From Arthrobacter sp. 131MFCol6.1 (lineage in GTDB: Bacteria; Actinomycetota; Actinomycetes; Actinomycetales; Micrococcaceae), in assembly GCF_000374925.1 (NCBI RefSeq), contig NZ_KB895545.1, positions 62,001-126,000 on the forward strand: DNA of 64,000 nucleotides, written 5' to 3'. The notes under the pieces are model-generated. The model had not been told where the DNA came from. It worked only from the letters and a program-made list of their open reading frames with translations, and searched no databases. Below, piece by piece: positions 43,595 through 52,909 of the stretch. The first letter of the stretch is position 1. Each line of letters opens with the position of its first letter. The position numbers and the translations under genes were made by a program.

Positions 43595-44575
43595 CTATTT
43601 GCCGGTGTTGACGGCGGCGTCGGAGACGATGTCGATTCGCCACCCGGTGAGTTTGGCGGCGAGACGGGCATTCTGGCCCTCTTTGCCGATGGCGAGGGAG
43701 AGCTGGTAGTCGGGAACGACCACCCGTGCCGAACGCGTCGCCTCGTCGGTGATCGTGACCGAATTCACGCGCGACGGCGAGAGGGCGCTGGCGATGAAGG
43801 TTGCCGGATCGTCGTTGTAGTCAACGATGTCGATCTTTTCGTCGTTCAGTTCGGTCATGACCGCCCGGACGCGCGAACCCATTTCACCGATGCAGGCACC
43901 CTTGGCGTTCACGCCGGGGGTGTTTGCCTTCACGGCGATCTTGGTGCGGTGGCCGGCTTCGCGGGCAAGCGCCACGATTTCGACCGAACGGTCCGCGATT
44001 TCGGGAACTTCGAGTTCGAAGAGCTTCCGGACGAGCCCGGGGTGGGAGCGGGACAGCGTGATGGACGGGCCCTTGGTGCCGCGGTGGACGTCGATCACGA
44101 AGGCGCGCAGCCGGTTGCCGTGGATGTACTTCTCGCCGGGAACCTGCTCGGGCGGCGGCAGCAGTGCCTCCACCGTGCCCAGGTTCACCTGGATCATGTG
44201 CGGGTTGTTGCCCTGCTGGATGGTGCCGGCGACGAGCTCGCCTTCACGGCCCTTGAACTGGCCCAGGACGTTGTCGTCCTCAGCGTCCCGGAGGCGCTGC
44301 AGGATGATCTGCCGTGCGGTGCTCGCCGCGATGCGTCCGAAGCCCGCGGGGGTGTCCTCGAACTCGCCGATCGGGGCGCCGTCGTCGTCGATCTCGGTGG
44401 CCCAGATTGTCACGTGGCCGCTCTTGCGGTCGAGCTCGGCCCGGGCCTTTTCGAAGGCGCCGGGGGTCTTGTGGTAGGCCACCAGCAATGCCTGCTCGAT
44501 TGTGGGAATCAGGAGATCCAGCGGGATTTCACGCTCACGCTCCAGAAGTCTCAGTGCGCTCATGTCAATATCCAT
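43595..44575 (-). CDS. nusA: Transcription termination/antitermination protein NusA
   Basis: RNA polymerase-binding factor that modulates pausing, termination and antitermination. The 326 residues have the N-terminal polymerase-binding domain ([20 protein letters not shown]), an S1 domain, and two KH domains ([20 protein letters not shown] and the following [12 protein letters not shown]; the second ends near LTGWRIDI). It lacks the extra C-terminal repeats of E. coli, as usual in actinobacteria. Its ATG overlaps the rimP stop by one base, with GAGGAGG just before it inside rimP. Confidence 0.97.
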   Translation of the reverse strand: MDIDMSALRLLEREREIPLDLLIPTIEQALLVAYHKTPGAFEKARAELDRKSGHVTIWATEIDDDGAPIGEFEDTPAGFGRIAASTARQIILQRLRDAEDDNVLGQFKGREGELVAGTIQQGNNPHMIQVNLGTVEALLPPPEQVPGEKYIHGNRLRAFVIDVHRGTKGPSITLSRSHPGLVRKLFELEVPEIADRSVEIVALAREAGHRTKIAVKANTPGVNAKGACIGEMGSRVRAVMTELNDEKIDIVDYNDDPATFIASALSPSRVNSVTITDEATRSARVVVPDYQLSLAIGKEGQNARLAAKLTGWRIDIVSDAAVNTGK

Positions 44576-45192
44576 CAGGCCTCCTCAGAAGGTCCATTGT
44601 TTGCTTTTTCCAGGCCGGCCTCTTCGAGGTGGCTGAACTCTATCTCGACTTTTCCGCTGCGGATCCTGTCGAAAGGAAGCTTGACGGGCTCACCCTGTTT
44701 GGGCTTCATGCCCTTCTTGACGGCAATTTCCGGGACGATGGTGACTCCCCCGTCGTCCACGGACTGCACCCTTCCGGTGACGTTGTCGCCCTGGATCACG
44801 TTCACGTTGACCATCCGCCCGCGGGCGCGGTGCCAGTGCCGCTCCTCGGTCAGTGGACGGCCGACGCCGGGTGATGAGACTTCGAGCTCATAAGGGCGCG
44901 CGTCCATGCTGGGATCGTTGTCCAGGGTGTCCGAGAGGGTCTTGGAGATCTCGGCGATGACGTCGAGCCCGACGCCCCCGGTCTCCTCCTGCGGCAGGTC
45001 CACCACTACGTGGACCACCCGGTTGGCGCCGGCGACATGGATGGATACGTCCTCCAGGTACAGCCGGTTCGCCAGCACTGCGGGTTCCAGGAGTGCGTGA
45101 AGGCGCTCGGCCTCGACATTTTGAACGGTTGCGGCTTCAGCCTTACCCGTCCCGGTCCGGTCTGTTGAAGTCGTGGCTTCTGCGTTGGTCAT
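44575..45192 (-). CDS. rimP: Ribosome maturation factor RimP
   Basis: Needed for 30S subunit assembly. The 205 residues show [21 protein letters not shown] near the start, [43 protein letters not shown], and a C-terminal SH3-like domain. A charged, Thr-rich N-terminal tail and a final acidic stretch flank the domain. It heads the rimP-nusA-ylxR-infB-rbfA block, with a divergent gene 105 bases upstream. Confidence 0.95.
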   Translation of the reverse strand: MTNAEATTSTDRTGTGKAEAATVQNVEAERLHALLEPAVLANRLYLEDVSIHVAGANRVVHVVVDLPQEETGGVGLDVIAEISKTLSDTLDNDPSMDARPYELEVSSPGVGRPLTEERHWHRARGRMVNVNVIQGDNVTGRVQSVDDGGVTIVPEIAVKKGMKPKQGEPVKLPFDRIRSGKVEIEFSHLEEAGLEKANNGPSEEA

Positions 45193-45297
45193 GATGCCGG
45201 CCGCCTCCCGCTAGATGATGTTGTGTGTACTAGCCTAGCGATTTTCCGGGCGGCGTGGTGCACGCAGTTCCGGGCCGGCATGACAACATGGTCTGTT

Positions 45298-46479
45298 GTG
45301 AAAGACGACACCAGGGAAAAGCAATGGCAGGATCACTTTCCCCGGTCGCTCCCCCGCTACGTGCTTATGGCGTGCCTCGCCCTGGTGGTGGCGAGCCTGG
45401 GGGTGGTCCTGACGCCGGCCAGGCCGCCGGAACCTGCGGAGCCGCCCTTTTCCGAACAGGCGCGCGCCGCCGCATTGGCCGAAACCCGGCAGCTGCTGGA
45501 CGCCGGCAGCCAGCTTGGCACCGCGCCCCGGAACGGCTCCAAAGACAACTCGGCGGAGAGCGCGGATGACCGTTCCGCCGCTGCCGGGAATCCCGCCGTC
45601 GAGCGGACTGTGACCTTGCTGACACTTCAGGCGCAAGCGCTGCTGGCGCTGGGCGAAAGTCCTGCAGACGCGGCCAGCGCAGCTTCCGCCTCCGGCCGGG
45701 CAACGTCCCCTGCAACGTCCCCGGCAACCTCCCCCGCCGCACCCCGGCCGGCGACCGCCGCCGGGCTGGTGTTGGCTCTGGCGGACAGTGGCCGCCAGCG
45801 CCTCGCGGACGCTGCCAAGGCCGACGGCGGCATGGCACGGCTGCTGGCCGCCGTCGGCACCGCGCAGCTGCTGCAGGCGTCCGCCCTCGCCGCCGAAACC
45901 GGAACGGAGGCCCCGGCGGCCGACGTGACCCCGCCACAGCTGTCCGGCACCTGCCCGTCGCCGTCCGCGTCCCCGGCGGTGCCAGCCGCTGGGAAGTCCG
46001 CAGCAGAGCCGTCTGCGGCCGCGGCCAGCCTCAGCGGTGCCCTGGCGGCGACTGTCCGGACCGAAGCGCAGACCATCTACGGCTATCAGGTGGCGCTGAC
46101 CCGGCTGGGCGGCGACGCGGCGAAATCCGCGGCCGAGGAACTCGCCCGCCACGACGCACTCCTCGACGGCGCGGAATCCCTTAGCCGGCTGCACTGTTCC
46201 GCGGTGCCGCCACGCGAAGCGGGCTACGCGCTGGGCCCGTCCTTCCTGGCCTCCCCCGCCGACGGCCTCGCCGACCTCGAAGCCGCCGCGCTGCCGGTCT
46301 ATGGCGACCTCGTGGCGCTGAGCGAGGGCGGGACCCGGCAGTGGGCCATTGCAGCCCTGTTCGGGTCCGCGAAGCGGGCGGTGCGGTGGGGTGCGGATCC
46401 CGGCGCCCTGCCGGGCCTGGAAAGTGCGTCGATGCCAACGCAGCCGGCAGCCGAAACGCCGTCGCAGCCCGCAGGCTGA
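45298..46479 (+). CDS. DUF4439 ferritin-like-domain membrane-anchored protein
   Basis: A 393-residue protein. The N-terminal segment is basic, then one transmembrane or signal helix (YVLMACLALVVASLGVVL, about 22-39), then a long Ala/Ser/Pro-rich region, and the DUF4439 domain (roughly 265-380) with LAATVRTEAQTIYGYQVAL and RQWAIAALFGSAKRAVRWG. DUF4439 has a ferritin-like four-helix pattern; metal ligands are not obvious here. GTG at 45298 is chosen; upstream codons are weak. It is divergent from rimP, a common arrangement in actinobacteria. Confidence 0.8.
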   Translation: MKDDTREKQWQDHFPRSLPRYVLMACLALVVASLGVVLTPARPPEPAEPPFSEQARAAALAETRQLLDAGSQLGTAPRNGSKDNSAESADDRSAAAGNPAVERTVTLLTLQAQALLALGESPADAASAASASGRATSPATSPATSPAAPRPATAAGLVLALADSGRQRLADAAKADGGMARLLAAVGTAQLLQASALAAETGTEAPAADVTPPQLSGTCPSPSASPAVPAAGKSAAEPSAAAASLSGALAATVRTEAQTIYGYQVALTRLGGDAAKSAAEELARHDALLDGAESLSRLHCSAVPPREAGYALGPSFLASPADGLADLEAAALPVYGDLVALSEGGTRQWAIAALFGSAKRAVRWGADPGALPGLESASMPTQPAAETPSQPAG

Positions 46480-46558
46480 ACGCCCGAGAAAGCCTCGGCT
46501 AATTTTGGTAAGCCTTGGAATACTGGCGAGGCCCCGGCCCGGGTGGTTTGCTGTAGGC

Positions 46559-47287
46559 ATGGACACGACCGGCCCCGCAACCCTTCATGAGAACGAGCCC
46601 CACCACAACGACCTCGCGCACCGCCTCAACTGGCTCCGCGCGGGCGTCCTGGGGGCCAACGACGGCATCGTCTCCGTCGCCGCGATCGTCGTCGGCGTCG
46701 CGGGCGCCACCACCGACACCGGGGCAATCCTGCTTGCGGGCGCCGCGGGGGTGGTGGGCGGCGCGATTTCGATGTCGCTCGGTGAATATGTCTCCGTCAG
46801 CAGCCAGAAGGACAGCCAGCATGCCTTGATCGAGAAGGAACGCCGCGAACTGCAGGAACAGCCGGAGGAAGAGCTCGAGGAACTCGCGGCGATCTACCAG
46901 GGCAAGGGCCTCAGCCCCGCGACGGCACGGACGGTTGCCAAGGAACTGACGGCCCACGATGCCCTCGGCGCCCACCTCTCTGCCGAACTCAACATTGACG
47001 AGACCGACATCGTGAGTCCATGGCACGCGGCGTTCGCCTCCGCCCTCGCGTTCCTCATCGGCGCGATCCTGCCCATGCTGGCCATCCTGCTGCCGCCGGA
47101 AAACATCAGGATCCCCCTGACGTTCGTGGCCGTGCTCGTGGCGTTGGCGGCCACCGGGGCCGTGGGCGCGTGGATTGGCGGCGGCTCAAAGCTCAAGGCA
47201 GCCATCCGCGTGGTGATTGGCGGCGCCGCGGCGCTGGTGGCCACGTTCGCGATCGGCAGCGCGCTCGGCGCGAGCGGCATCGTCTAA
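46559..47287 (+). CDS. VIT1/CCC1-family iron-manganese transporter
   Basis: Membrane protein of 242 residues: NWLRAGVLGANDGIVSVAAI opens the first helix pair, EYVSVSSQKDSQHALIEKER follows, then a cytosolic loop with helical, acidic stretches, and three more helices near the C terminus. Members carry Fe2+ or Mn2+ out of the cytosol. The ATG at 46559 is chosen by similarity. It lies 80 bases after the DUF4439 gene on the same strand; the ferritin-like neighbour and this transporter may both deal with metal, though that is an inference. Confidence 0.9.
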   Translation: MDTTGPATLHENEPHHNDLAHRLNWLRAGVLGANDGIVSVAAIVVGVAGATTDTGAILLAGAAGVVGGAISMSLGEYVSVSSQKDSQHALIEKERRELQEQPEEELEELAAIYQGKGLSPATARTVAKELTAHDALGAHLSAELNIDETDIVSPWHAAFASALAFLIGAILPMLAILLPPENIRIPLTFVAVLVALAATGAVGAWIGGGSKLKAAIRVVIGGAAALVATFAIGSALGASGIV

Positions 47288-47342
47288 AGGCTCCCGCTAC
47301 CAACCAGGAGCCCGCCAACGCGGCGGCATCCGTTCGGGGACC

Positions 47343-47348
47343 TACGAT
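47343..47348 (+). promoter_or_regulatory. -10 element of the phosphotransferase gene (leaderless)
   Basis: TACGAT, seven bases before the GTG at 47356; there is no ribosome-binding site in the gap. Confidence 0.55.
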
Positions 47349-47355
47349 AGGTCCC

Positions 47356-48444
47356 GTGAGCCCGATCCCAGACGTCCCCATCCCGCACGATCTCTCCCGC
47401 CGCTTCGCCCGTACCCCTGCGGGACGCGCCTGGCTGGCGTCACTTCCTGGCCTGATCGGACAGTTTCTCGATCAGTGGGACCTGGAGCCGGACCTGGAAC
47501 CGGGCGCCCTTCCCTGGAGCGGTCACGGCGGCGTCGTCATCCCCGTGCGGCGCCGGCACGGGGACGGGTCCCCCGGCAAGGGCGACGCAGCGGTGCTGAA
47601 GCTGGCGTTTCCGCACGAGGAGGCGACCCGCGAACACCACGCCCTTGCCCTGTGGGGAGGCCAAGGCGCCGTCAGGCTGCTGGCCGCCGACGCCGGTTCC
47701 TGCGCCCTGCTCCTGGAGCGCCTGGACGCCTGCCGTTCCCTCCTGGATGTCCCGCTGGACACGGCGGTGACGGTGTGGAGCGGCGTGGTCCGCCAGCTCA
47801 GCGTGGTCCCGGACGGCCGGCCGGAGTGGCGGGAAATCGACCACGTGGCGGCACGGGCCGAGCGGTGGAGCGATGAATTCCCTGAGGCGTGGGAGCAACT
47901 GGGGCGGCCGTTCCCGCGATGGTTGCTCGAGGCGGCGCTGGAGGTCTGCCAGACCCGCGGCGCCGTGGGCCGGCGGTCCGGCAAGGACGTCCTGGTCCAC
48001 GCGGACCTGCACTACTTGAACGTCCTGGCCCGTCCCGGCGTGCCGGACCCGGGAACCCGGGAGGAAACACCGGCGCCGCTGGAGTACGCTGCGATTGATC
48101 CCCAGCCCATGATCGGGGAGGCGGAGTTCGCGGTGGCCCCGGTGCTGTGGAACAGGCTCCGGGAACTGCCGCAGCAGGATCCCGGGCGGGCCCTGCTCGC
48201 GCGGTGCGGGGATTTCAGTGCCGCAGCCGGTCTCGACGCCGAGGCCGCCCGGCAGTGGAGCCTGGCGCGCGAGGTGGAGAACGCCCTCTGGTATGCCTCG
48301 CAGCGCCACCATGACGGTGATCTGGCCCGATCGCTGTGGGTGGCGAGCACGCTGGCGGGCCGGACGCTTCCCGGCCTGCCAGCCCCGCAGGAGCTGCCCG
48401 ATCCGGGCCAGGACATGGCCCACTGGGCGGCGGACCAGCGCTAG
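47356..48444 (+). CDS. Aminoglycoside/hydroxyurea-type phosphotransferase
   Basis: Kinase-fold phosphotransferase of 362 residues. It shows VLVHADLHYLNVL (the catalytic loop, near residue 214, HADxxxxN) and AAIDPQPMIGEAEF (the metal-binding DxD-type loop, near 250), both hallmarks of the APH family. The N-terminal half has the ATP-binding beta sheet with LKLAFPHEEATREHHAL. Closest look is to the aminoglycoside 6-phosphotransferase/hydroxyurea phosphotransferase group. A resistance function should not be assumed, since chromosomal relatives often have other substrates. Leaderless start at 47356 fits the -10. Confidence 0.87.
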   Translation: MSPIPDVPIPHDLSRRFARTPAGRAWLASLPGLIGQFLDQWDLEPDLEPGALPWSGHGGVVIPVRRRHGDGSPGKGDAAVLKLAFPHEEATREHHALALWGGQGAVRLLAADAGSCALLLERLDACRSLLDVPLDTAVTVWSGVVRQLSVVPDGRPEWREIDHVAARAERWSDEFPEAWEQLGRPFPRWLLEAALEVCQTRGAVGRRSGKDVLVHADLHYLNVLARPGVPDPGTREETPAPLEYAAIDPQPMIGEAEFAVAPVLWNRLRELPQQDPGRALLARCGDFSAAAGLDAEAARQWSLAREVENALWYASQRHHDGDLARSLWVASTLAGRTLPGLPAPQELPDPGQDMAHWAADQR

Positions 48445-48528
48445 CCGCAGCCGGCTCCGTCAGCACTTGGCGATCCGGGGACTTTTGGCTCTTCCCCGAC
48501 CGGGGGTGCCGGGGAGAAGGCTGGACAC

Positions 48529-50229
48529 ATGCACGAACCCCGTGGCGGGCGCTCAGCCGCCGAACCTGCTGGGCACGAGGGTCGGGACAATGACGATCCT
48601 TTCCTCCGGTATGCCGCCCGCTTCGAGCGGCCCATCGTGGACCTCAAGAATCTGCTCCGCGGCTCGGTTACCTCCCCGGCCGAGGTCGCCCGTGCGATCG
48701 GCTTGCCCGCCGCAGCGGCCGAGGGACCGGCATCGTTTTTCGCCGACTTCTCCGCGCCGCGCGGGACCCGGCACATCCGGGCCTGCGGTGCAGCCGCCTG
48801 CTTCGCGGCGTCCGGCGGCAGGCACATGGCGGAAGTGGAGGCGGCGCTGGGCGTGGAGGCGGGGAGCCGAAGCGCGGACGGCGCTGTATCGCTCCAGGAA
48901 GTGCGCTGCCTGGGCTACTGCTTCGGCGGACCGGCAGCCCTCGACGGCGAGGACGCGTGTGCAGGGGCCGACCTGGCGGCCCAATTGCAGGGGTCGTCAC
49001 CGCGGAAGGCTCCGCCCATCCCGGTGTCCTCCGACAGTGCGTTCCCCGTGGTGACCGCCGGACTGCTGGAAGCCTCTACGCCATGGTCGGCCTGGCCCGG
49101 CGTCGTCGCCGCAGGAACACCTGACGATGTCCTCAGCCAGGTCGAATCCGCCCGACTGAAGGGGCGGGGCGGAGCCGGCTTCCGCGTCGCCGCCAAATGG
49201 CGGGCCGCACTGGACCACCCTGCACCGCGGGTGGTGGTGGCCAACGGTGATGAGGGCGACCCAGGTTCCTTTGCGGACCGCTTGCTCATGGAGCAGGACC
49301 CGCACCGTGTGCTCGAAGGCCTCGCCTTGGCCTGCTTCGCTGTCCGCGCGGAAACCGGCGTCGTGTTTGTCCGCTCAGAGTATCCCCAAGCCGTCGCCCG
49401 CCTGCAGGAAGCGCTGCTCGAGGCACGCGCTGCCGGGCACCTCGGCCCGGCCGCGGGAGGCAGCGGATTCAGCCTGGAGATCCACGTAGCTGTTGGCGCG
49501 GGCTCCTATGTCTCCGGCGAGGAAACGGCCCTGTTGAACGGGCTCGAAGGCCTGCGCGGCGTTGTGCGGCCCCGTCCGCCGTTTCCCACCGCGCGGGGGC
49601 TCCACGGCCGGCCCACGGTGGTCAACAACGTGGAAACACTCAGTGCGGTGCCGTGGATAGTGCAGCACGGCGGAGCCGCATACGCGGCGATGGGGACCGC
49701 GGACGAGGCCGGCACTGTAATCGCCTGCCTGTCCGAACGTTTCCTCAGGCCCGGCGCCTACGAGGTGGAGATCGGCACGCCGGTCCGGCGGATCGTGGAA
49801 GATCTCGGCGGCGGGCTTCGGGACGGGGCAGCGTTGCGTGCCCTGCAAATCGGCGGCCCCCTGGGTGGCTTCCTCGGCCCCGCCGACCTGGACGTGCCCC
49901 TGAGCGATGCCGCCCTCACCAGCCGGGGAGCGGCCCTCGGCCACGCAGGGATCGTCGCCTTCGATGACAGGCTTTCGGGCGAGCAGGTGCTGCGGAACCT
50001 GTGGGACTTTGCGGCGGCGGAGAGCTGCGGGCAATGCTCGCCCTGCCGGGTGGGGACATGGCGCGGCCGGGCCCTGTCGGAGCGGCCTGACGGGCCGGAT
50101 ATCCGCCGGGAACGCGGCGAGGTGCTGCGCACGATGGCGGCGGGCAGCCTGTGCGCTTTCGGCCGCCGGGTGCCGGCCGCGGTGCTAAGCCTCGCCCGCG
50201 TCTACGGCCTGGACGGATGGCCGTCGTGA
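48529..50229 (+). CDS. fdhB: NAD-dependent formate dehydrogenase, diaphorase subunit (NuoE-NuoF fusion)
   Basis: Flavin and iron-sulfur subunit of 566 residues that passes electrons from FdhA to NAD. An N-terminal NuoE-like domain has a thioredoxin-like 2Fe-2S site with CGAAAC (about 85-90) and CLGYC (about 125-129). The NuoF-like part has the FMN loop KGRGGAGFR, the NAD region NGDEGDPGSFADR, and a 4Fe-4S site CGQCSPC near 505 plus a later Cys in SLCAFG. GGAGAAGG is eight bases before the ATG. It overlaps the following gene by 13 bases. Such fused diaphorase subunits are typical of soluble NAD-linked FDHs and some hydrogenases. Confidence 0.9.
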   Translation: MHEPRGGRSAAEPAGHEGRDNDDPFLRYAARFERPIVDLKNLLRGSVTSPAEVARAIGLPAAAAEGPASFFADFSAPRGTRHIRACGAAACFAASGGRHMAEVEAALGVEAGSRSADGAVSLQEVRCLGYCFGGPAALDGEDACAGADLAAQLQGSSPRKAPPIPVSSDSAFPVVTAGLLEASTPWSAWPGVVAAGTPDDVLSQVESARLKGRGGAGFRVAAKWRAALDHPAPRVVVANGDEGDPGSFADRLLMEQDPHRVLEGLALACFAVRAETGVVFVRSEYPQAVARLQEALLEARAAGHLGPAAGGSGFSLEIHVAVGAGSYVSGEETALLNGLEGLRGVVRPRPPFPTARGLHGRPTVVNNVETLSAVPWIVQHGGAAYAAMGTADEAGTVIACLSERFLRPGAYEVEIGTPVRRIVEDLGGGLRDGAALRALQIGGPLGGFLGPADLDVPLSDAALTSRGAALGHAGIVAFDDRLSGEQVLRNLWDFAAAESCGQCSPCRVGTWRGRALSERPDGPDIRRERGEVLRTMAAGSLCAFGRRVPAAVLSLARVYGLDGWPS

Positions 50230-52892
50230 GACTCGTTGTCGACGGCCGACTGGTCGAGGTCGCGGCCGGAGCCACGCTGCTCGATGCTGTGCGGGCGGCC
50301 GGCCTGGCCCTCCCGACGTTGTGCCACGATGACCGGCTCACCACCGTGGCCTCGTGCCGTACGTGCCTGGTCGACGTCACCGGCCGGGGCCCGGCCGCCG
50401 CCTGCAGCACCCCGGCGGAGGACGGCTTGCGCGTCGCCGTCGAAGCGTCCCGGGCGTTGCGGCGGGATGCCCTGCGGGCCATCGTCGCGGGGCTGCCGAC
50501 GCGGGCGCTGGATGTCCCGGCCGACCGCAGCGAACTGGTCCGGCAATGCGCCGACTACGGGGTGACAGCCCCGTCTGGTGCCGTCACGCCGCCGGAGCGC
50601 GGACTTGACCACTCTCACCCGTACGTCAAGCTTGACCGCGATCTCTGTATTGCCTGCGGGCGGTGTGTCCGCGCCTGCGCGGAGATCCAGGGCACGTTCG
50701 CCCTGACCCTCACGGGCCGCGGAGCCGGCACGGTGGTGGCGCCGGGCACCGGTGGTCCCTGGGCGGAGTCCGACTGTGTCTCGTGCGGGGCGTGCGTGGA
50801 TACGTGTCCCACCGGCGCCCTGTCCGAGCCCGGGCTGCTCAACATGCTGCCGATCGAACGGCAGACCCTGACCACCTGCGGGTACTGTGGCGTCGGCTGC
50901 AGCCTGGAGGTCTCCACCCGTGACAACGTGATCATGACCGTCCGGCCCGCCGGTGAGGGCTCAGTGAATCGCGGCCACGCGTGTGTCAAGGGACGGTTCG
51001 CCCACGGGTTCCTGGGTTCAGCAGACCGTCTGACAACCCCGCTGATCCGCAGGAACGGAACCCTGGCGCCCGCGTCGTGGGAGGCCGCCACGGCTTACGT
51101 TGCCGCCAGGCTTGCCGGGATCCGGGACGCGGACCCGGGCGGATTCGCCGTCATTTCCTCGGCCCGGGCCACCAACGAGGAGAACTATCTGGCCCAGAAA
51201 TTCGCCCGGGCAGTCATGGGGACAAACAACGTGGACAACTGCGCCCGGCTCTGCCACGCCCCCTCCGCGGCCGGCCTGGCCGCCACGTTTGGCCTGGGCG
51301 GCGGCACGAATGCATTCGATGACCTCGACCGGTGCGACGTGATCCTCCTGGTTGGCGCGAATCCGACGGCGGCGCACCCCGTCGTCGGCTCACGGATCTT
51401 CCAGCGGGTCATGGACGGCGCCCGCCTGGTGGTGGTGGATCCCCGGCGCACCTTCTTGGCCCGGCACGCCGACGTCCACCTCCGGCCCCGGCCGGGAACC
51501 AACGTGGCCGTGTTCAACGGCCTGGCCCACCTCCTGGTCCGCGAGGGGCTCGTGGACACCGCCTTCCTTGAAACCCACACCAGCGGCTACGACGAGCTGC
51601 TCGGGTTGCTCGAGGACTACCCGCCGGAACGCGTGGCCGAAATCTCCGGTGTCCCGGCGCGCGACCTCGTGCGCGCCGCCGTGATGTACGGGCAGGCACT
51701 GGTCCCGGCAATCTTCTACGGACTCGGCGTGACCGAACACCGGCACGGCACGGACGGTGTCCGGACCCTGTCCAACCTGGCACTCCTGCGCGGCGCCGTG
51801 GGGCCGGGTGACGGCGGCGGGGTGAACCCGCTGCGCGGGCAAAATAACGTCCAGGGTGCGTCTGACATGGGCGCTCTGCCCGACCTGCTGCCCGGCTACC
51901 AGAAGGTCATGGACCCGGCAGCGCGGACCCGCTGCGCCGAGGCCTGGCGGGCCGATGTGCCGCCGCGGCCAGGGCTTCGGATCCCGCAGATGTTCGCAGC
52001 CGCCCGGGACGGGGCGTTGCAGGCGCTGTGGGTGATCGGGGAGGACGTGCTCGCCACCGATCCTGACAGCGCTTCGGTGCGGGCGGCCCTGGAAGCCTGC
52101 CCGCTGGTGATCTGCAACGATCTGTTCCTCTCCCCCACGGCCGCCGCAGCGGACGTCGTCTTTCCCGTGGCCGCCTGGCTCGAGAAGGACGGCACGTTCG
52201 TCAACTTCGACCGGCGCTTCCAGCGGGTCAGGGCCGCCGTGGCGCCCCCGGCCGGCGTCCGCACGGACTTCGCGGTGCTGCACGCCGTCGCGGCCGGCAT
52301 GGGGGCGGACCTTGGATGCCCCACACCGGAGGAGGCCATGGCGGAGTGCGCCAGCCTGGCGCCGCTGTTCGGCGGAATATCCCACGCACGCCTGGACCGG
52401 GACGGCCCGCTGCAGTGGCCGTGCGGGTCCGCCGCTTCCCCCGGAACACCACGGCTCTATCAGGACCGGTTCGCCACCCCGGACGGCCTGGCACACCTGG
52501 CCGCGCGTCCATACCTGCCGCCGGGCGAGCAGTGCGACGCGGCGTATCCGTACCTGCTCGTCACCGGGCGCCGGGCGGAGCACTACAACTCCGGCAGCAT
52601 GACCCGCCGGACCGACAACCTGGTCCTGCTCACCGACGAAACGATCGACGTCGAGCCCGGGGACGCGGCGGCGCTGGGACTGAAAGACGGCGATACTGTC
52701 CGGCTGGACAGCCGGCATGGCATGGCGGTCCTGAGGCTCAGGATCACGGACGATGTGGAACCCGGTCAGGTGTTCGCGGGCTTCCACTTCCCCGGCGCAA
52801 CAGTCAACAGCCTCACCTCTGCCGTGGAGGACGAGGTAACGGGGTGCCCTGAATACAAGGTGACCGCGGTCCGCATCTCCGCACACGCGTAA
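50217..52892 (+). CDS. fdhF: NAD-dependent formate dehydrogenase, molybdenum catalytic subunit
   Basis: Mo-bis-MGD catalytic subunit of 891 residues. The N terminus is NuoG-like: a 2Fe-2S ferredoxin domain (cysteines in LCHDDR, ASCRTC and AACSTP), then two 4Fe-4S sites (CIACGRCVRAC and CVSCGACVDTC). The Mo domain starts with TTCGYCGVGCSLEV and holds the metal-ligand Cys in CARLCHAPSAAGL, where E. coli FdhF has selenocysteine; here it is Cys. The C-terminal molybdopterin dinucleotide-binding domain is complete. It overlaps fdhB and ends near a convergent decarboxylase. The cofactor genes are at 15.7-23.9 kb; no fdhD is in the window. Confidence 0.93.
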   Translation: MAVVRLVVDGRLVEVAAGATLLDAVRAAGLALPTLCHDDRLTTVASCRTCLVDVTGRGPAAACSTPAEDGLRVAVEASRALRRDALRAIVAGLPTRALDVPADRSELVRQCADYGVTAPSGAVTPPERGLDHSHPYVKLDRDLCIACGRCVRACAEIQGTFALTLTGRGAGTVVAPGTGGPWAESDCVSCGACVDTCPTGALSEPGLLNMLPIERQTLTTCGYCGVGCSLEVSTRDNVIMTVRPAGEGSVNRGHACVKGRFAHGFLGSADRLTTPLIRRNGTLAPASWEAATAYVAARLAGIRDADPGGFAVISSARATNEENYLAQKFARAVMGTNNVDNCARLCHAPSAAGLAATFGLGGGTNAFDDLDRCDVILLVGANPTAAHPVVGSRIFQRVMDGARLVVVDPRRTFLARHADVHLRPRPGTNVAVFNGLAHLLVREGLVDTAFLETHTSGYDELLGLLEDYPPERVAEISGVPARDLVRAAVMYGQALVPAIFYGLGVTEHRHGTDGVRTLSNLALLRGAVGPGDGGGVNPLRGQNNVQGASDMGALPDLLPGYQKVMDPAARTRCAEAWRADVPPRPGLRIPQMFAAARDGALQALWVIGEDVLATDPDSASVRAALEACPLVICNDLFLSPTAAAADVVFPVAAWLEKDGTFVNFDRRFQRVRAAVAPPAGVRTDFAVLHAVAAGMGADLGCPTPEEAMAECASLAPLFGGISHARLDRDGPLQWPCGSAASPGTPRLYQDRFATPDGLAHLAARPYLPPGEQCDAAYPYLLVTGRRAEHYNSGSMTRRTDNLVLLTDETIDVEPGDAAALGLKDGDTVRLDSRHGMAVLRLRITDDVEPGQVFAGFHFPGATVNSLTSAVEDEVTGCPEYKVTAVRISAHA

Positions 52893-52909
52893 CCGGACAA
52901 CCCCCGCAG

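Noticed and set aside
47356..48444. Calling the phosphotransferase an antibiotic-resistance gene
   Set aside because: Only the general APH fold motifs are visible; close chromosomal relatives in soil actinobacteria have varied or unknown substrates.
51293..51296. Selenocysteine codon in the formate dehydrogenase
   Set aside because: The catalytic position is encoded as Cys within CARLCHAPSAAGL; no in-frame TGA is present in the gene.
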